Source of the DNA: a virus
Reading direction: 5' to 3' (one strand)
DNA length: 50,980 nt
Virus record (IMG/VR): IMGVR_UViG_3300034023_000310
Coordinates: 1 to 50,980 of that record
Position 1 is the stretch's first letter. Every line of letters starts with the position of its first letter. The notes under the pieces were generated by a model that worked only from the letters and a program-made list of their open reading frames with translations, was not told the origin of the DNA and made no database searches. Made by a program: the position numbers and the translations under genes. Below, piece after piece: positions 23,556 through 32,240 of this stretch.

Positions 23556-25019
23556 ATGCAATTTCAAGACAATACCCCATATGACATTCTAACCGAGAAA
23601 TGGAATCCAGTGCTCAATCACGAAGCACTATCTCCAATCGGTGATGATTACCGTAAGAAGGTCACTGCCGTCCTTCTTGAAAACCAAGAGCAAGCCATTC
23701 GTAGCCAACACCTCGCTGAGGATATGAGCTCCGGTAATCTCGGTGGTCCCGCCACCTCTACCGGTTACAACACTGGTGCCGTCTCTGGTTATGATCCCGT
23801 TCTAATCAGCCTCGTTCGTCGTTCCATGCCAAATCTCATGGCATACGACATCTGCGGCGTTCAACCCATGACTGCCCCAACCGGCCTCATCTTTGCGATG
23901 CGTTCGCAATATGGCGCTGGTTTCCCCGGCACCACTTATGGCAATAACAATTACACCGAAGCCATGTTCCAAGAACCACAACCAGTATACGGTGGTTCAG
24001 GATATACCCTCGCTGGTCTATCATTCGCTGGTATTACCGGTGGTTACGGTCTAAGCGCTGGATGGAACTATGCTCCTGGATTCTCTGGTGGTATTAACTA
24101 TACCTCCGCAGGTTACTCCACTAACGGCATAAATTCCTTCAATGCTCTACGTGGTATCTTGACAAACTTTGGTGAAGGTATCGGTGGAGGTGCAGCTGGA
24201 ACTTCTCCTTACACTGCCTTTAACCAAATGTCTTTCTCAATCGACCGTGTTGCTGTTCAAGCTCGTACTCGCGCTCTAAGCAGCAACTACTCTGTTGAAT
24301 TGGCACAAGACCTCAAGGCCGTCCACGGTCTCGATGCTGAAGCCGAACTCGCCAATCTTCTCAGCACAGAAATTCTTGCTGAAATCAACCGCGAGATCGT
24401 TCGCACCATTTATTATGTTGCTAGAGCTGGTAGCCAACAACCAGATATCGGCAATAAGGGTGTTTATAATCTTGTTGCTGACTCAGATGGTCGTTGGTCT
24501 GCTGAACGCTTCCGTGGTCTCAGCTTCCAAATCGAGCGCGAGTGCAATGCAATCGCCAAGGAAACCCGCCGTGGTAAGGGAAACTTCATCATCTGCGATA
24601 GCGATACCGCAGCTGCCCTCGCCATGTCTGGCTTCATGAGCCTCAGCCCAGCCATTGCTCCTCAACTCAATGTTGATGATACTCAAGCAACTTTTGCTGG
24701 TATCCTAAGTGGTAAGATCCGTGTTTACATCGATCCATATGCCCCACTTGGTGCCAACTTCTTCGTTGCTGGCTATAAGGGTGAGAGTCCATATGACGCA
24801 GGTATCTTCTACTGCCCATACGTTCCTCTCCAAATGGTTCGTGCAGTTGATCCCAATACTTTCCAACCACGTATTGCGTTCAAGACCCGTTATGGTGTTG
24901 TTGCTAACCCATTCGTTCTCAATAGCAACAGAGCTCCAGATGGTGAAACCCTAAGCCCTGGTATCAATCAATACTACCGTCTAACCCAAGTTGCCAACCT
25001 CCACGGTAACGGTACTTGA
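23556..25019 (+). CDS. 23: Major capsid protein gp23
   Basis: A 487-residue HK97-fold major capsid protein. Characteristic T4-like segments are VLLENQEQAIRSQHLAE near residue 45, LVRRSMPNLMAYDICGVQPMTAPTGLIFAMRSQY around 88-121, SVELAQDLKAVHGLDAEAELANLLSTEI and the C-terminal PFVLNSNRAPDGETLSPGINQYYR-type end. The N-terminus should be removed by gp21. Codon choice is the most C-rich in the window, in line with heavy expression. It is closed by a strong terminator. Confidence 0.98.
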   Translation: MQFQDNTPYDILTEKWNPVLNHEALSPIGDDYRKKVTAVLLENQEQAIRSQHLAEDMSSGNLGGPATSTGYNTGAVSGYDPVLISLVRRSMPNLMAYDICGVQPMTAPTGLIFAMRSQYGAGFPGTTYGNNNYTEAMFQEPQPVYGGSGYTLAGLSFAGITGGYGLSAGWNYAPGFSGGINYTSAGYSTNGINSFNALRGILTNFGEGIGGGAAGTSPYTAFNQMSFSIDRVAVQARTRALSSNYSVELAQDLKAVHGLDAEAELANLLSTEILAEINREIVRTIYYVARAGSQQPDIGNKGVYNLVADSDGRWSAERFRGLSFQIERECNAIAKETRRGKGNFIICDSDTAAALAMSGFMSLSPAIAPQLNVDDTQATFAGILSGKIRVYIDPYAPLGANFFVAGYKGESPYDAGIFYCPYVPLQMVRAVDPNTFQPRIAFKTRYGVVANPFVLNSNRAPDGETLSPGINQYYRLTQVANLHGNGT

Positions 25020-25046
25020 TTAGAAGTTAGTTGATAGCGTAAGTTC

Positions 25047-25082
25047 AAAAACCCTCCCGAGAAATTGGGAGGGTTTTCTTTT
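25047..25082 (+). terminator. Rho-independent terminator after gp23
   Basis: AAAACCCTCCC pairs perfectly with GGGAGGGTTTT across an eight-base loop, followed by CTTTT. It lies 28 bases after the gp23 stop. Confidence 0.92.
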
Positions 25083-25085
25083 ATC

Positions 25086-25093
25086 CATAAATA
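25086..25093 (+). promoter_or_regulatory. Late-type promoter CATAAATA before the third tube-fold gene
   Basis: The octamer follows the gp23 terminator at once and ends five bases before the next ATG at 25099. No ribosome binding site is present, so a leaderless late message is expected. Confidence 0.68.
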
Positions 25094-25098
25094 TTTCT

Positions 25099-25626
25099 AT
25101 GGCAACCTGCTCAAGTAATACCAATCCACTTTACAATAATTACTTTACTCTTAAATTTAATAGAGGTACTAGCCAACTGGAACTTATGTGTCAGAGAGCA
25201 AACCTTCCCGGCATTTCTGTTCCAGATCTAGTTCAACCAACTACTTTGGGTACTACAATTCCAGTTCCAAGTATGGTTGCTGGATTTGAACCTCTGGCAG
25301 TGGAATTCATTGTTGATGAAAATATGACAAATTGGAATTCCATATACTCATGGATTCGAAATATTACAAATATTGAAAATGATACTGAATATAATATTGA
25401 TTATCAAACCTGGCATATTACAGGAACCCTGAGCATTTATACAGGTCCGTTTGGACTTGCTAACAACAGCCCTATAACAATAACTTTTACAAATATTGTT
25501 CCAATATATTTGAGTGGATTGAATTTTCAATCTGACAATAGTGATGCAATTGTTCAAAAAGCCAATTGCAAATTTAAATATTCGTATTATACAATATCAC
25601 CTAATCCCCCCGCCATACTTACTTAA
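25099..25626 (+). CDS. Tail-tube-fold protein downstream of gp23
   Basis: A 175-residue protein of the gp19-like tube fold: NYFTLKFNRG..QLELMCQRANLPGISVPD, then PSMVAGFEPLAVEFIVDENMTNW, where an LPGIS turn and a F-x-V-D-E strand are followed by the SIYSWIRNI helix. In related phages this position may carry gp3 or another tube-end protein, so it could be the tube terminator or a variant tube subunit. Its stop overlaps that of the convergent gene by two bases. Confidence 0.68.
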   Translation: MATCSSNTNPLYNNYFTLKFNRGTSQLELMCQRANLPGISVPDLVQPTTLGTTIPVPSMVAGFEPLAVEFIVDENMTNWNSIYSWIRNITNIENDTEYNIDYQTWHITGTLSIYTGPFGLANNSPITITFTNIVPIYLSGLNFQSDNSDAIVQKANCKFKYSYYTISPNPPAILT

Positions 25627-26294
25627 AGATAGTCGGTGGGGTTGTCAGACCAGCTCTCAGGGTTCTCTGGGGGCAGATTTGGGTCAAATGGTAATTTGTT
25701 TTGCTCAGGCTTGACTTTACGGCGCTTCTTGCGCTTGGGTTGGGGTGCAGGCTCTTCTGGAGGTGGTTCGTTTATAGGGGATTCTTGGTCTTCGTTTGAC
25801 AATATATCTTCTTCGTCACTCTCATCTAGTAAAATTTCAGCTTCTTCAAAGTTATCTATCAGATCATTGACAAAATTTACAAAATCTTCATTTGTGAATA
25901 AATCATTTAACATTTGAAGACCAGATTCATGTGCAAACTTCATATCATCGGGGAGAGATGAAACTACAGTTTTGGGATCTGTCTGCATTGTCATAAAATA
26001 GATCTCATACATCTTCTCTAATTCCAGAGTAGGTGCTCCAATATAAACTATGACATTGCGTGTTAGAGAAATTTCATGACCACGAATATTGGAAAGATAA
26101 TTTGTTAGTTTGACGTATTCTACCAATTCGCCTTGTTCATCACGAACAACATATGCTTCAAGCCGAGCAGGAAGTTTAATTGAAATTCTATCGGTGTAAG
26201 CCTCATTGACCATACCAATTATTTCTTCACCTGAAGTAAGCTTAACAACTCGCAATACACCGCCAAAAGAATTCTCGGGAAGTGATTCGGACAT
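25623..26294 (-). CDS. LSm/Hfq-like domain protein with an acidic and basic tail
   Basis: A 223-residue protein. The N-terminal 75 residues read like a small Sm-type barrel: LRVVKLTSGEEIIGMVNEAYTDRISIKLPARLE, where K-x-x-S-G-E-x-I-x-G is common to phage LSm-like proteins. Residues 130-165 are acidic (EEAEILLDESDEEDILSNED), followed by a Pro-rich and then basic stretch (PKRKKRRKVKP). It has a strong AGGGAGG ribosome binding site and is third in the UvsY-UvsW transcript. RNA binding is a guess from the fold. Confidence 0.55.
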   Translation of the reverse strand: MSESLPENSFGGVLRVVKLTSGEEIIGMVNEAYTDRISIKLPARLEAYVVRDEQGELVEYVKLTNYLSNIRGHEISLTRNVIVYIGAPTLELEKMYEIYFMTMQTDPKTVVSSLPDDMKFAHESGLQMLNDLFTNEDFVNFVNDLIDNFEEAEILLDESDEEDILSNEDQESPINEPPPEEPAPQPKRKKRRKVKPEQNKLPFDPNLPPENPESWSDNPTDYL

Positions 26295-26315
26295 GTATAT
26301 GTCCTCCCTTCACTA

Positions 26316-27824
26316 TTATTTATCTTTTATGCTGTCCTTTAAAGACATAGAAAAAATCTTATGATCAAACTTTTCTTTTTTGTATATTTTTATACGTTCT
26401 TCAAAGTGACGAAAGATATGGTTCTTGTGTTTCAGCCAGCATAGATCATCTACAATGTCAAAAACTTTGAGAGTCTTCTTTTTGGCAGATACTCTTAGAC
26501 CACGACCAATGCTCTGTAACAATCTAATTATAGATTTAGTAGGCGAGGCAAAAATAATATTGTCGATATTAACAATGTTGATACCAGCGCTAGTAGTGCC
26601 ATAACTCGCAACCAGTATAGCATCTCTTTCCGTATCAACGACTTTTCTAATATATTCTCTTGTATCTGCTTCTGTTTTTCCAGAGATGAAATATATTGGT
26701 CTACCGCTTTTTGCTGACTCCAAGAGAGCGGCGAGAGGCTTCCCGTGATCTTCGACGTAATTGAAGAGAACGAGCGTGTTGCCTTTGGTTTTGAGGGCAA
26801 GTTCTTTGACAAATTCGTTCCTCTTATTATTAGTTATAATCCACTTTAATTCGTCAGGATATTTTTGTTTTTTGAGCAGTTGCTTCTCTTCGTCAGTGTA
26901 TTGCAACAGAATACAGTCGATTCCAATAGTAGCAAGCAATCCCTTGTTCATTAGGTTTTTTGTTTGAATGAACTGTATAGCGGGACCAAGAATACCTTCG
27001 ATGCTTAGTCTATGTGCCTGTGCTTGATCTAGTGTTCCTGTAGTACCAATACGAAACCAAGCCTTAGCAAGCTTCTGGCCAATCATATTGATTGATTCTG
27101 CTTTGGCTTGATGACACTCGTCAAAGAATATAGCATCAAACTGGTCAAACCACTCTCTTGGTAGTTTGTATATTGACTGCCATGTAGAGACTACTATCTG
27201 TTTATTGGTATCTTTATCTATGCCAGCCGATATTTTGTGAATATATTTTTTACAAGACCAAGATGAATCTTGAGAAGAGTAATCAAAAAAGTCAGAATCC
27301 ATTTGATTCACGAGACCAACTGTTGGTACGAGAATCAAAATTTTTCGATTTGGCGATAAGACGGATTGTAGAAAGCGGACCAAGACGTAAATTATCAAAC
27401 TTTTGCCCGAACCAGTAGGAGAAATCAATACGCATCTGTGATGGTTCAAAGCATGCATAATTGCTTGCTGCTGATGCGCATGCATCTGGACGGGTTTCTT
27501 CTTTACCGATACCGCTAGGGTATCGTAGAATTGAGCAAGCTGTGTTTCCTTTATACATAAAGGATTCCTATTCTCTTTAATATTTAATGAATATTTACGA
27601 TCTTGAGAAAACTTATCAAGATAGGTTTTTAGACCGCGAGGAAGAGTGGATGTAAGTATATCATATAACCGAATCTTTCCATCCCATATGCGCCGTTTGA
27701 ACATGGGCATATACTGGGCACCGGGTACCATGAACGAGAAATAATCTCGTAATTCTTGTTTAATTCCTTTTTCTGCTTTGATGTAGTAACGAACTTCATC
27801 TACAGATTCAACTTCAATATCCAC
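26316..27824 (-). CDS. uvsW: DNA/RNA helicase UvsW
   Basis: A 502-residue superfamily 2 helicase like T4 UvsW, which unwinds branched recombination intermediates and R-loops. The order is typical: an N-terminal substrate-binding domain (MFKRRIWDGKIRLYD), Walker A SPTGSGKS at residues 135-142, motif II DECH near 234, motif III TGT, and motif VI SIGRGLR near 435. The start is GTG at 27824. A TATAAATA late element overlaps the end of UvsY five bases before it, in keeping with late uvsW expression in T4. Confidence 0.95.
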   Translation of the reverse strand: MDIEVESVDEVRYYIKAEKGIKQELRDYFSFMVPGAQYMPMFKRRIWDGKIRLYDILTSTLPRGLKTYLDKFSQDRKYSLNIKENRNPLCIKETQLAQFYDTLAVSVKKKPVQMHAHQQQAIMHALNHHRCVLISPTGSGKSLIIYVLVRFLQSVLSPNRKILILVPTVGLVNQMDSDFFDYSSQDSSWSCKKYIHKISAGIDKDTNKQIVVSTWQSIYKLPREWFDQFDAIFFDECHQAKAESINMIGQKLAKAWFRIGTTGTLDQAQAHRLSIEGILGPAIQFIQTKNLMNKGLLATIGIDCILLQYTDEEKQLLKKQKYPDELKWIITNNKRNEFVKELALKTKGNTLVLFNYVEDHGKPLAALLESAKSGRPIYFISGKTEADTREYIRKVVDTERDAILVASYGTTSAGINIVNIDNIIFASPTKSIIRLLQSIGRGLRVSAKKKTLKVFDIVDDLCWLKHKNHIFRHFEERIKIYKKEKFDHKIFSMSLKDSIKDK

Positions 27825-27828
27825 ATAA

Positions 27829-27836
27829 TATTTATA
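27829..27836 (-). promoter_or_regulatory. Late promoter TATAAATA before UvsW
   Basis: An exact minus-strand T4 late octamer that includes the UvsY stop codon and ends four bases before the UvsW GTG. It would give late, leaderless UvsW transcripts in addition to those from the UvsY promoter. Confidence 0.65.
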
Positions 27837-28269
27837 CTATGCCGTTCATCATTTTTTGCCAGTCAATGGCAGACTTGATGTTGAAGTTTCTATTGTTGAT
27901 GGCCTTTAGAAACTCCTCAACCATCTTGACTTTAATCTCATTGACAGCCACCTTTGACTTCAATTCAACAATCTTAGGATCACCCTCAATGAACTTTTCT
28001 ACATCAGTTTTGAGTAGATCCAAATCAAATGGTTCTTCTCCCCACGCTTCCAATTCTTCTTTGGACGCTTTACCAGTTAATATTTTCCATTTACGCAATC
28101 TTTGAATTGCGTATTCATTTTGGTGCTTGGTCAAAAGTAATTTAAAGTCTGTAAGCATATTGAGATACTTGGCGTGAACTTGAGGTATCTTAAGAGCCTC
28201 TACACCTAATTCTGTAGAGTCTATTTGGGAATCTTTAGTAATATTATTCTTGAGGTCTTCTAGATTCAT
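27832..28269 (-). CDS. uvsY: Recombination mediator UvsY
   Basis: A 145-residue homologue of T4 UvsY, which loads the UvsX recombinase onto gp32-coated ssDNA. Family-style features are an N-terminal region followed by KIPQVHAKYLNMLTDFKLLL, the RLRKWKILTGKAS segment, and the C-terminal helix ending SAIDWQKMMNGIV. It heads the minus-strand UvsY-UvsW operon and has its own sigma70-like promoter nine bases upstream of the ATG. Confidence 0.93.
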   Translation of the reverse strand: MNLEDLKNNITKDSQIDSTELGVEALKIPQVHAKYLNMLTDFKLLLTKHQNEYAIQRLRKWKILTGKASKEELEAWGEEPFDLDLLKTDVEKFIEGDPKIVELKSKVAVNEIKVKMVEEFLKAINNRNFNIKSAIDWQKMMNGIV

Positions 28270-28278
28270 TTGGTTTGT

Positions 28279-28306
28279 AGTATAAAGTACCTTAGGAAAA
28301 AGTCAA
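28279..28306 (-). promoter_or_regulatory. Sigma70-like promoter of UvsY
   Basis: On the minus strand TTGACT (28306-28301), a 16-base spacer and TATACT (28284-28279) lie nine bases before the UvsY ATG, leaving only a few bases of leader. It is divergent with the glycosylation island promoter. Confidence 0.68.
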
Positions 28307-28315
28307 CTAAATAAC

Positions 28316-28343
28316 TTGACATCTTTATATGATGTATTATATT
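28316..28343 (+). promoter_or_regulatory. Sigma70-like promoter of the glycosyltransferase island
   Basis: TTGACA (28316-28321), 16 bases, TATATT (28338-28343). GAGG at 28350-28353 and ATG at 28358 follow, so the leader is very short. A CTAAATA late-type element at 28307-28313 overlaps the same region and might add late expression. Confidence 0.68.
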
Positions 28344-28357
28344 TACTGTGAGGTCTT

Positions 28358-28996
28358 ATGATTATTGATTTACGAGAAATACCAGTTATTTGGATAAATT
28401 TAGATTCTGCTACAAAAAATGCAGAAACTATGAAGTCAAGATTTGAAAAATATGGGTTTAAAAATACTCATAGAAAATCTGGTTTAATTATCCCTCCCCC
28501 AGAGGGAACTCCACAATCAATTTACCATTTTATGGGTTGTGGTCAATCTCATATTGATATACTTGAATCACCGCAATATAACACACCTTTTCTAATTTTA
28601 GAAGATGATGTTGAGTTTGCAGAAAATTTTAATCCAATTATTGATATTCCAGATGATAGTGATGGTGTATATCTCGGCGTATCTACTGGAAATAGATATT
28701 ATGCTTCAAAAAGATATAATGAAAATTATTTAAGAATTGGTGGAATACTTGCAGCACATGCAATCTTATATGTTACTCCTACATATAAACAAAATATGGC
28801 TGATATAGGTAATCATTGTTTGCATGTATTACAACAACCTTGGGATATGGGAACTGCACAAATTCAGTTTTCTCAAAGAGTTTATGCAACAAATCAGCCA
28901 CTGTTCTATCAATCAAATGATAGAGAAAATGCTAATAAATGGCAAGGTTTTACTGATTGCGGATTAGAGGATAGAAACACGGAATTCCCTGAATGA
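28358..28996 (+). CDS. Glycosyltransferase family 25-like protein
   Basis: A 212-residue protein opening the glycosylation island. It begins with a WINLDSAT-type strand (GT25 enzymes start with a V-I-N-L-x-x-x-x-x-R motif) and has the acidic metal/sugar-nucleotide motif LEDDVEF at 81-87. GT25 includes LPS galactosyltransferases and collagen galactosyltransferases. The HIDIL segment before the acidic motif fits the family's H-x-x-I-W region. The acceptor is unknown. It overlaps the next gene as ATGA. Confidence 0.72.
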   Translation: MIIDLREIPVIWINLDSATKNAETMKSRFEKYGFKNTHRKSGLIIPPPEGTPQSIYHFMGCGQSHIDILESPQYNTPFLILEDDVEFAENFNPIIDIPDDSDGVYLGVSTGNRYYASKRYNENYLRIGGILAAHAILYVTPTYKQNMADIGNHCLHVLQQPWDMGTAQIQFSQRVYATNQPLFYQSNDRENANKWQGFTDCGLEDRNTEFPE

Positions 28997-29781
28997 TTAC
29001 ATATAATAATATGGGTTTATATGGTCGTATGGGAAACCAAATGTTTCAATATGCAACATTGTTTGCTATTGCCAAAACACGTGGTTATGAATTTGGAGTT
29101 CCATATAAAGTTAAATCTGATAATCCATATTTAAATTTTTGTTTAGATCAGGCTTTTCCGAATCTATCTGCAAAAGATAGCAGTGATATACAAAGCATTC
29201 ATAGAGCACAAGAACGAAATTTTACATATAATGCAGGTATTTTTGGGATACCTGATAATACTGATATAATTGGTTATTTTCAAAGTGAAAAATATTTTGT
29301 TGATTATAGAGAACAGCTACTTAATGAATTTAATTTTCAAAAAGATATAGTACAAAAATCTTTTGACATAAGAAGTATATCCCATAAACCAGTTATTTCA
29401 ATACATTTAAGATTTGGTGATTATAAAAATTTAACTGATAAACATCCTATATGTAATGTTGATTACTATAAAGAAGCATTAAGTCATCTTCCAGATGATT
29501 TGTTACTTATAGCATTTAGCGACGAGCCTGTCTTGGCCACGGAAGTATTAAATTTATTGGATAGAAAATATTTTATTACAGAAACTAATGATCAGAATAT
29601 AGACCTGTGCACTATGTCACTATGTGATTACCATATAATTGCAAATAGTTCATTTAGTTGGTGGGGAGCATGGCTATCTGAAAGTAAAAAAGTAATTGCA
29701 CCGAGCCGATGGTTTGGAGATGCACCTGAAATGCCAAAAAATTGGTCTGATATATATTGCAAAGATTGGATTGTTATATGA
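28993..29781 (+). CDS. Fucosyltransferase-like protein, family GT11
   Basis: A 262-residue GT11 enzyme, the family of alpha-1,2-fucosyltransferases using GDP-fucose. All family motifs show: GRMGNQMFQYA at residues 11-21, HLRFGDY at 138-144 (the usual H-x-R-R-G-D-Y has Phe for the second Arg), and the C-terminal NSSFSWWGAWLS motif. The Phe substitution is in a conserved donor-binding motif and may alter donor use. ATGA overlaps at both ends. Confidence 0.92.
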   Translation: MITYNNMGLYGRMGNQMFQYATLFAIAKTRGYEFGVPYKVKSDNPYLNFCLDQAFPNLSAKDSSDIQSIHRAQERNFTYNAGIFGIPDNTDIIGYFQSEKYFVDYREQLLNEFNFQKDIVQKSFDIRSISHKPVISIHLRFGDYKNLTDKHPICNVDYYKEALSHLPDDLLLIAFSDEPVLATEVLNLLDRKYFITETNDQNIDLCTMSLCDYHIIANSSFSWWGAWLSESKKVIAPSRWFGDAPEMPKNWSDIYCKDWIVI

Positions 29782-30611
29782 ACAAACTTCATATTTTTAC
29801 AGATGCATTTACAATTGGTTCTTGTTTAAATAATCCACCAAAAAATTTTAAATGGATTTTTAATGAGTATCCAACAGACGGATCGCCAGTTGTTTATTTT
29901 GATTCTTCTATATTTAAAAATATAAATGATGGTTATACTGGTCTAAGATATGGATGGCTTGGAGAATCATCTGAGATTATATTTAATCTAATTACGGAAG
30001 TTGTATCTAATAAAGATGCATTAAAACTTAGATATAAAAATATTTTTACAAATGATAAAAGGATTATTGATATTGATCCTGAGTTTTTTAAATATAATCC
30101 ACCTTCTTCAAATATGCCATGGGTTAAAACACATGAAATTTTTCAAAAAACAAAACTCTGTTCGTATATAACAAGTTTTAAACAATTTACTTCTGGGCAC
30201 AATAAACGAATAGAATTATTTGAAAAATTAAAAAATGATCCACAGTTTAAAGATCATATTTTTGGTAGAGATTATAAATTTATTCCAGATAAATTAGATG
30301 GTTTAAAAGACTATATGTTTTCTATTGTAATTGAAAACAGCATTTATCCCAAATATTATACTGAAAAAGTAACAGACTGTTTTGCAACAGGAACTATACC
30401 TATATATTATGGTGACAAGTCTATAGGTGAGGATTTTGATTTGAATGGAATTATTTTTATAGATGATCTAAAGTCATTTGATTTATTGACTCCAGATTTG
30501 TATTTTTCAATGTTTTTAGCAATTAATAATAATTTTAATAATCTGCAAAAATTAAAAACAGCAGATGATTTTATATACGAGAGCATTAATGATAAAGTTA
30601 AGTATACATAA
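29778..30611 (+). CDS. Fucosyltransferase-like protein, family GT10 (first copy)
   Basis: A 277-residue protein with the family 10 signature YMFSIVIENS..YPKYYTEKVTDCFATGTIPIYYG at about residues 179-210, where E-N-S and Y-x-T-E-K bind the GDP-sugar. GT10 enzymes are alpha-1,3/1,4-fucosyltransferases. ATG 29778 overlaps the preceding stop as ATGA and is preferred to an upstream TTG-type codon. The following gene is a second GT10. Confidence 0.88.
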   Translation: MNKLHIFTDAFTIGSCLNNPPKNFKWIFNEYPTDGSPVVYFDSSIFKNINDGYTGLRYGWLGESSEIIFNLITEVVSNKDALKLRYKNIFTNDKRIIDIDPEFFKYNPPSSNMPWVKTHEIFQKTKLCSYITSFKQFTSGHNKRIELFEKLKNDPQFKDHIFGRDYKFIPDKLDGLKDYMFSIVIENSIYPKYYTEKVTDCFATGTIPIYYGDKSIGEDFDLNGIIFIDDLKSFDLLTPDLYFSMFLAINNNFNNLQKLKTADDFIYESINDKVKYT

Positions 30612-31455
30612 TTTTTGGCCAGATTTTAACTATGATGAAAATATTTTTATATCAATGTTGCAGGACATCTATAAAGATGAATTAATTGTTACAAATAATG
30701 TAAATGACTGCAATCTTTGTTTAGTTGCAGAAAATTATGTTCCTCCTGAAATAGATAGAACAAAGACCAAGATTTTGACATTTATGGCAGAACCAAAGCC
30801 AGTTCAATATCAGGATGGTGACTATCATTTATCTTTTGATCCAACTAGAACAGATTTAAAAAATATTAGAATGCCTCTTTGGTATATCTATATTAATTTT
30901 TATAATCTTCAAAATCAAAAAAATCCAATTCCTGCGGTTTTGCCAGAAGAATTGCAAAATAATAAATGGTTTAATACTACAAAAGAACATTTTTGTATTG
31001 CTCCATTTTCCGCAATTCATAAAAATAGAGTAGACTTTTATAATTTATTATCTACATACAAATCAACAGTTGGATTTGGATTACCATTTGGAAACGGTGA
31101 CCATGACAGAAATCAATTAAGAAAATATGATGCAATATGTCCATTTAAATTTGCAATGGCATTTGAAAATACATATAAAACTGGATATGTAACTGAAAAA
31201 TTTTTACAAGCCAAGACAGCAGGATGCATACCAATATATTGGGGTGACTCTTATGTTTTGCATGATTTTAATCCAGAATCATTTATCTATACTAATCATT
31301 TCTCTTCTATGGAAGAATGTTTAGAATATGTAAAATATGTCGATTCAAATGAAGAAGTTTATCAAAAAATAAAAAATGCCCCGCTCTTTAGCTATAATAT
31401 TAAACAATCATTTGAAAATATAAAACAACAATTGAAAGATACAATTAGTTTATGA
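30589..31455 (+). CDS. Fucosyltransferase-like protein, family GT10 (second copy)
   Basis: A 288-residue GT10-like protein: CPFKFAMAFENTYKTGYVTEKFLQAKTAGCIPIYWG lies near residues 183-218 and keeps the E-N-x and Y-V-T-E-K donor motif. It differs enough from the preceding copy to suggest a different linkage or acceptor. ATG 30589 is preferred over ATG 30565 because it overlaps the preceding gene less. Confidence 0.87.
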   Translation: MIKLSIHNFWPDFNYDENIFISMLQDIYKDELIVTNNVNDCNLCLVAENYVPPEIDRTKTKILTFMAEPKPVQYQDGDYHLSFDPTRTDLKNIRMPLWYIYINFYNLQNQKNPIPAVLPEELQNNKWFNTTKEHFCIAPFSAIHKNRVDFYNLLSTYKSTVGFGLPFGNGDHDRNQLRKYDAICPFKFAMAFENTYKTGYVTEKFLQAKTAGCIPIYWGDSYVLHDFNPESFIYTNHFSSMEECLEYVKYVDSNEEVYQKIKNAPLFSYNIKQSFENIKQQLKDTISL

Positions 31456-32240
31456 AAACTTTAGTAATTACACTACCTAGTGCTGTTGAAAGACATGCAA
31501 AAATTGAAAAAAACTTTAAATCTTGTAATATCAATTACATGATTGTAAATGGAGTATCTGAATTAGATATAGTATTTAATAAGTCTATTCCATCATACAT
31601 TTATGCAGGAAAAACCTTTGATATTAATCATACAAATTTATTAAAATATACCAACAGATCTTGGATAAGATTTGGTGAGATTGCAGCATTAATGGCACAC
31701 TATAAGATTTGGAAAGATCTTTGCATTGATGCAGAAAACGAAGTATATCTTATTTGTGAGGATGATTGTTTACCATCATCAGAACATATAATTTCAAATT
31801 TATCTAAATTTGACTATAGTAAATTGGATTTTCTGTATCTCCAAGCAGTCACCGCCCATTATCAAAATAAAAACCAGTACATTGAAACTCTTCCCACAGC
31901 AGAATGGGACCATAATTTAAAAATTATTAATACAGAAAAAAACTATATTTGTGAAGGAATGGCGGCATATTGTATTACAAAAACTGGTGCAAAAAAACTA
32001 TGCTCATATATAGAAGAAAATGGTTATGATGGTCCAGTAGACAACATTATAACAAGATTAAAAGATTTTGAATGTACTTGCCCAGTAAACTTAAATGATT
32101 ATTTTTATTTAGACGATACATCAAATTTTTCATATACGCATACAGGTGATTTTTTGAATAGATATGATTTAAATGGAATTGAATTGCAGGCTAAAATAAA
32201 ATTGCAAATAAAGGAAACAAATGGAACACTTTTATCATAA
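31452..32240 (+). CDS. Glycosyltransferase family 25 protein
   Basis: A 262-residue GT25 enzyme. It starts with the family pattern LVITLPSAVERHAKIEKNF, contains RFGEIAALMAHYKIWKDL (the E-x-G/A-x-x-x-S/A-H helix) near residues 74-92, and the acidic motif ICEDDCLP near 98-105. A GAAAYCIT-like segment near residue 170 also fits. It overlaps its neighbours (ATGA upstream, 20 bases downstream). Confidence 0.87.
   Translation: MKTLVITLPSAVERHAKIEKNFKSCNINYMIVNGVSELDIVFNKSIPSYIYAGKTFDINHTNLLKYTNRSWIRFGEIAALMAHYKIWKDLCIDAENEVYLICEDDCLPSSEHIISNLSKFDYSKLDFLYLQAVTAHYQNKNQYIETLPTAEWDHNLKIINTEKNYICEGMAAYCITKTGAKKLCSYIEENGYDGPVDNIITRLKDFECTCPVNLNDYFYLDDTSNFSYTHTGDFLNRYDLNGIELQAKIKLQIKETNGTLLS

Noticed and set aside
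23556-23760. Precise gp21 cleavage site near the gp23 N-terminus
   Set aside because: Two Glu contexts (VLLE and HLAE) could fit loosely, but the consensus for this phage's protease is unknown, so no site is called.
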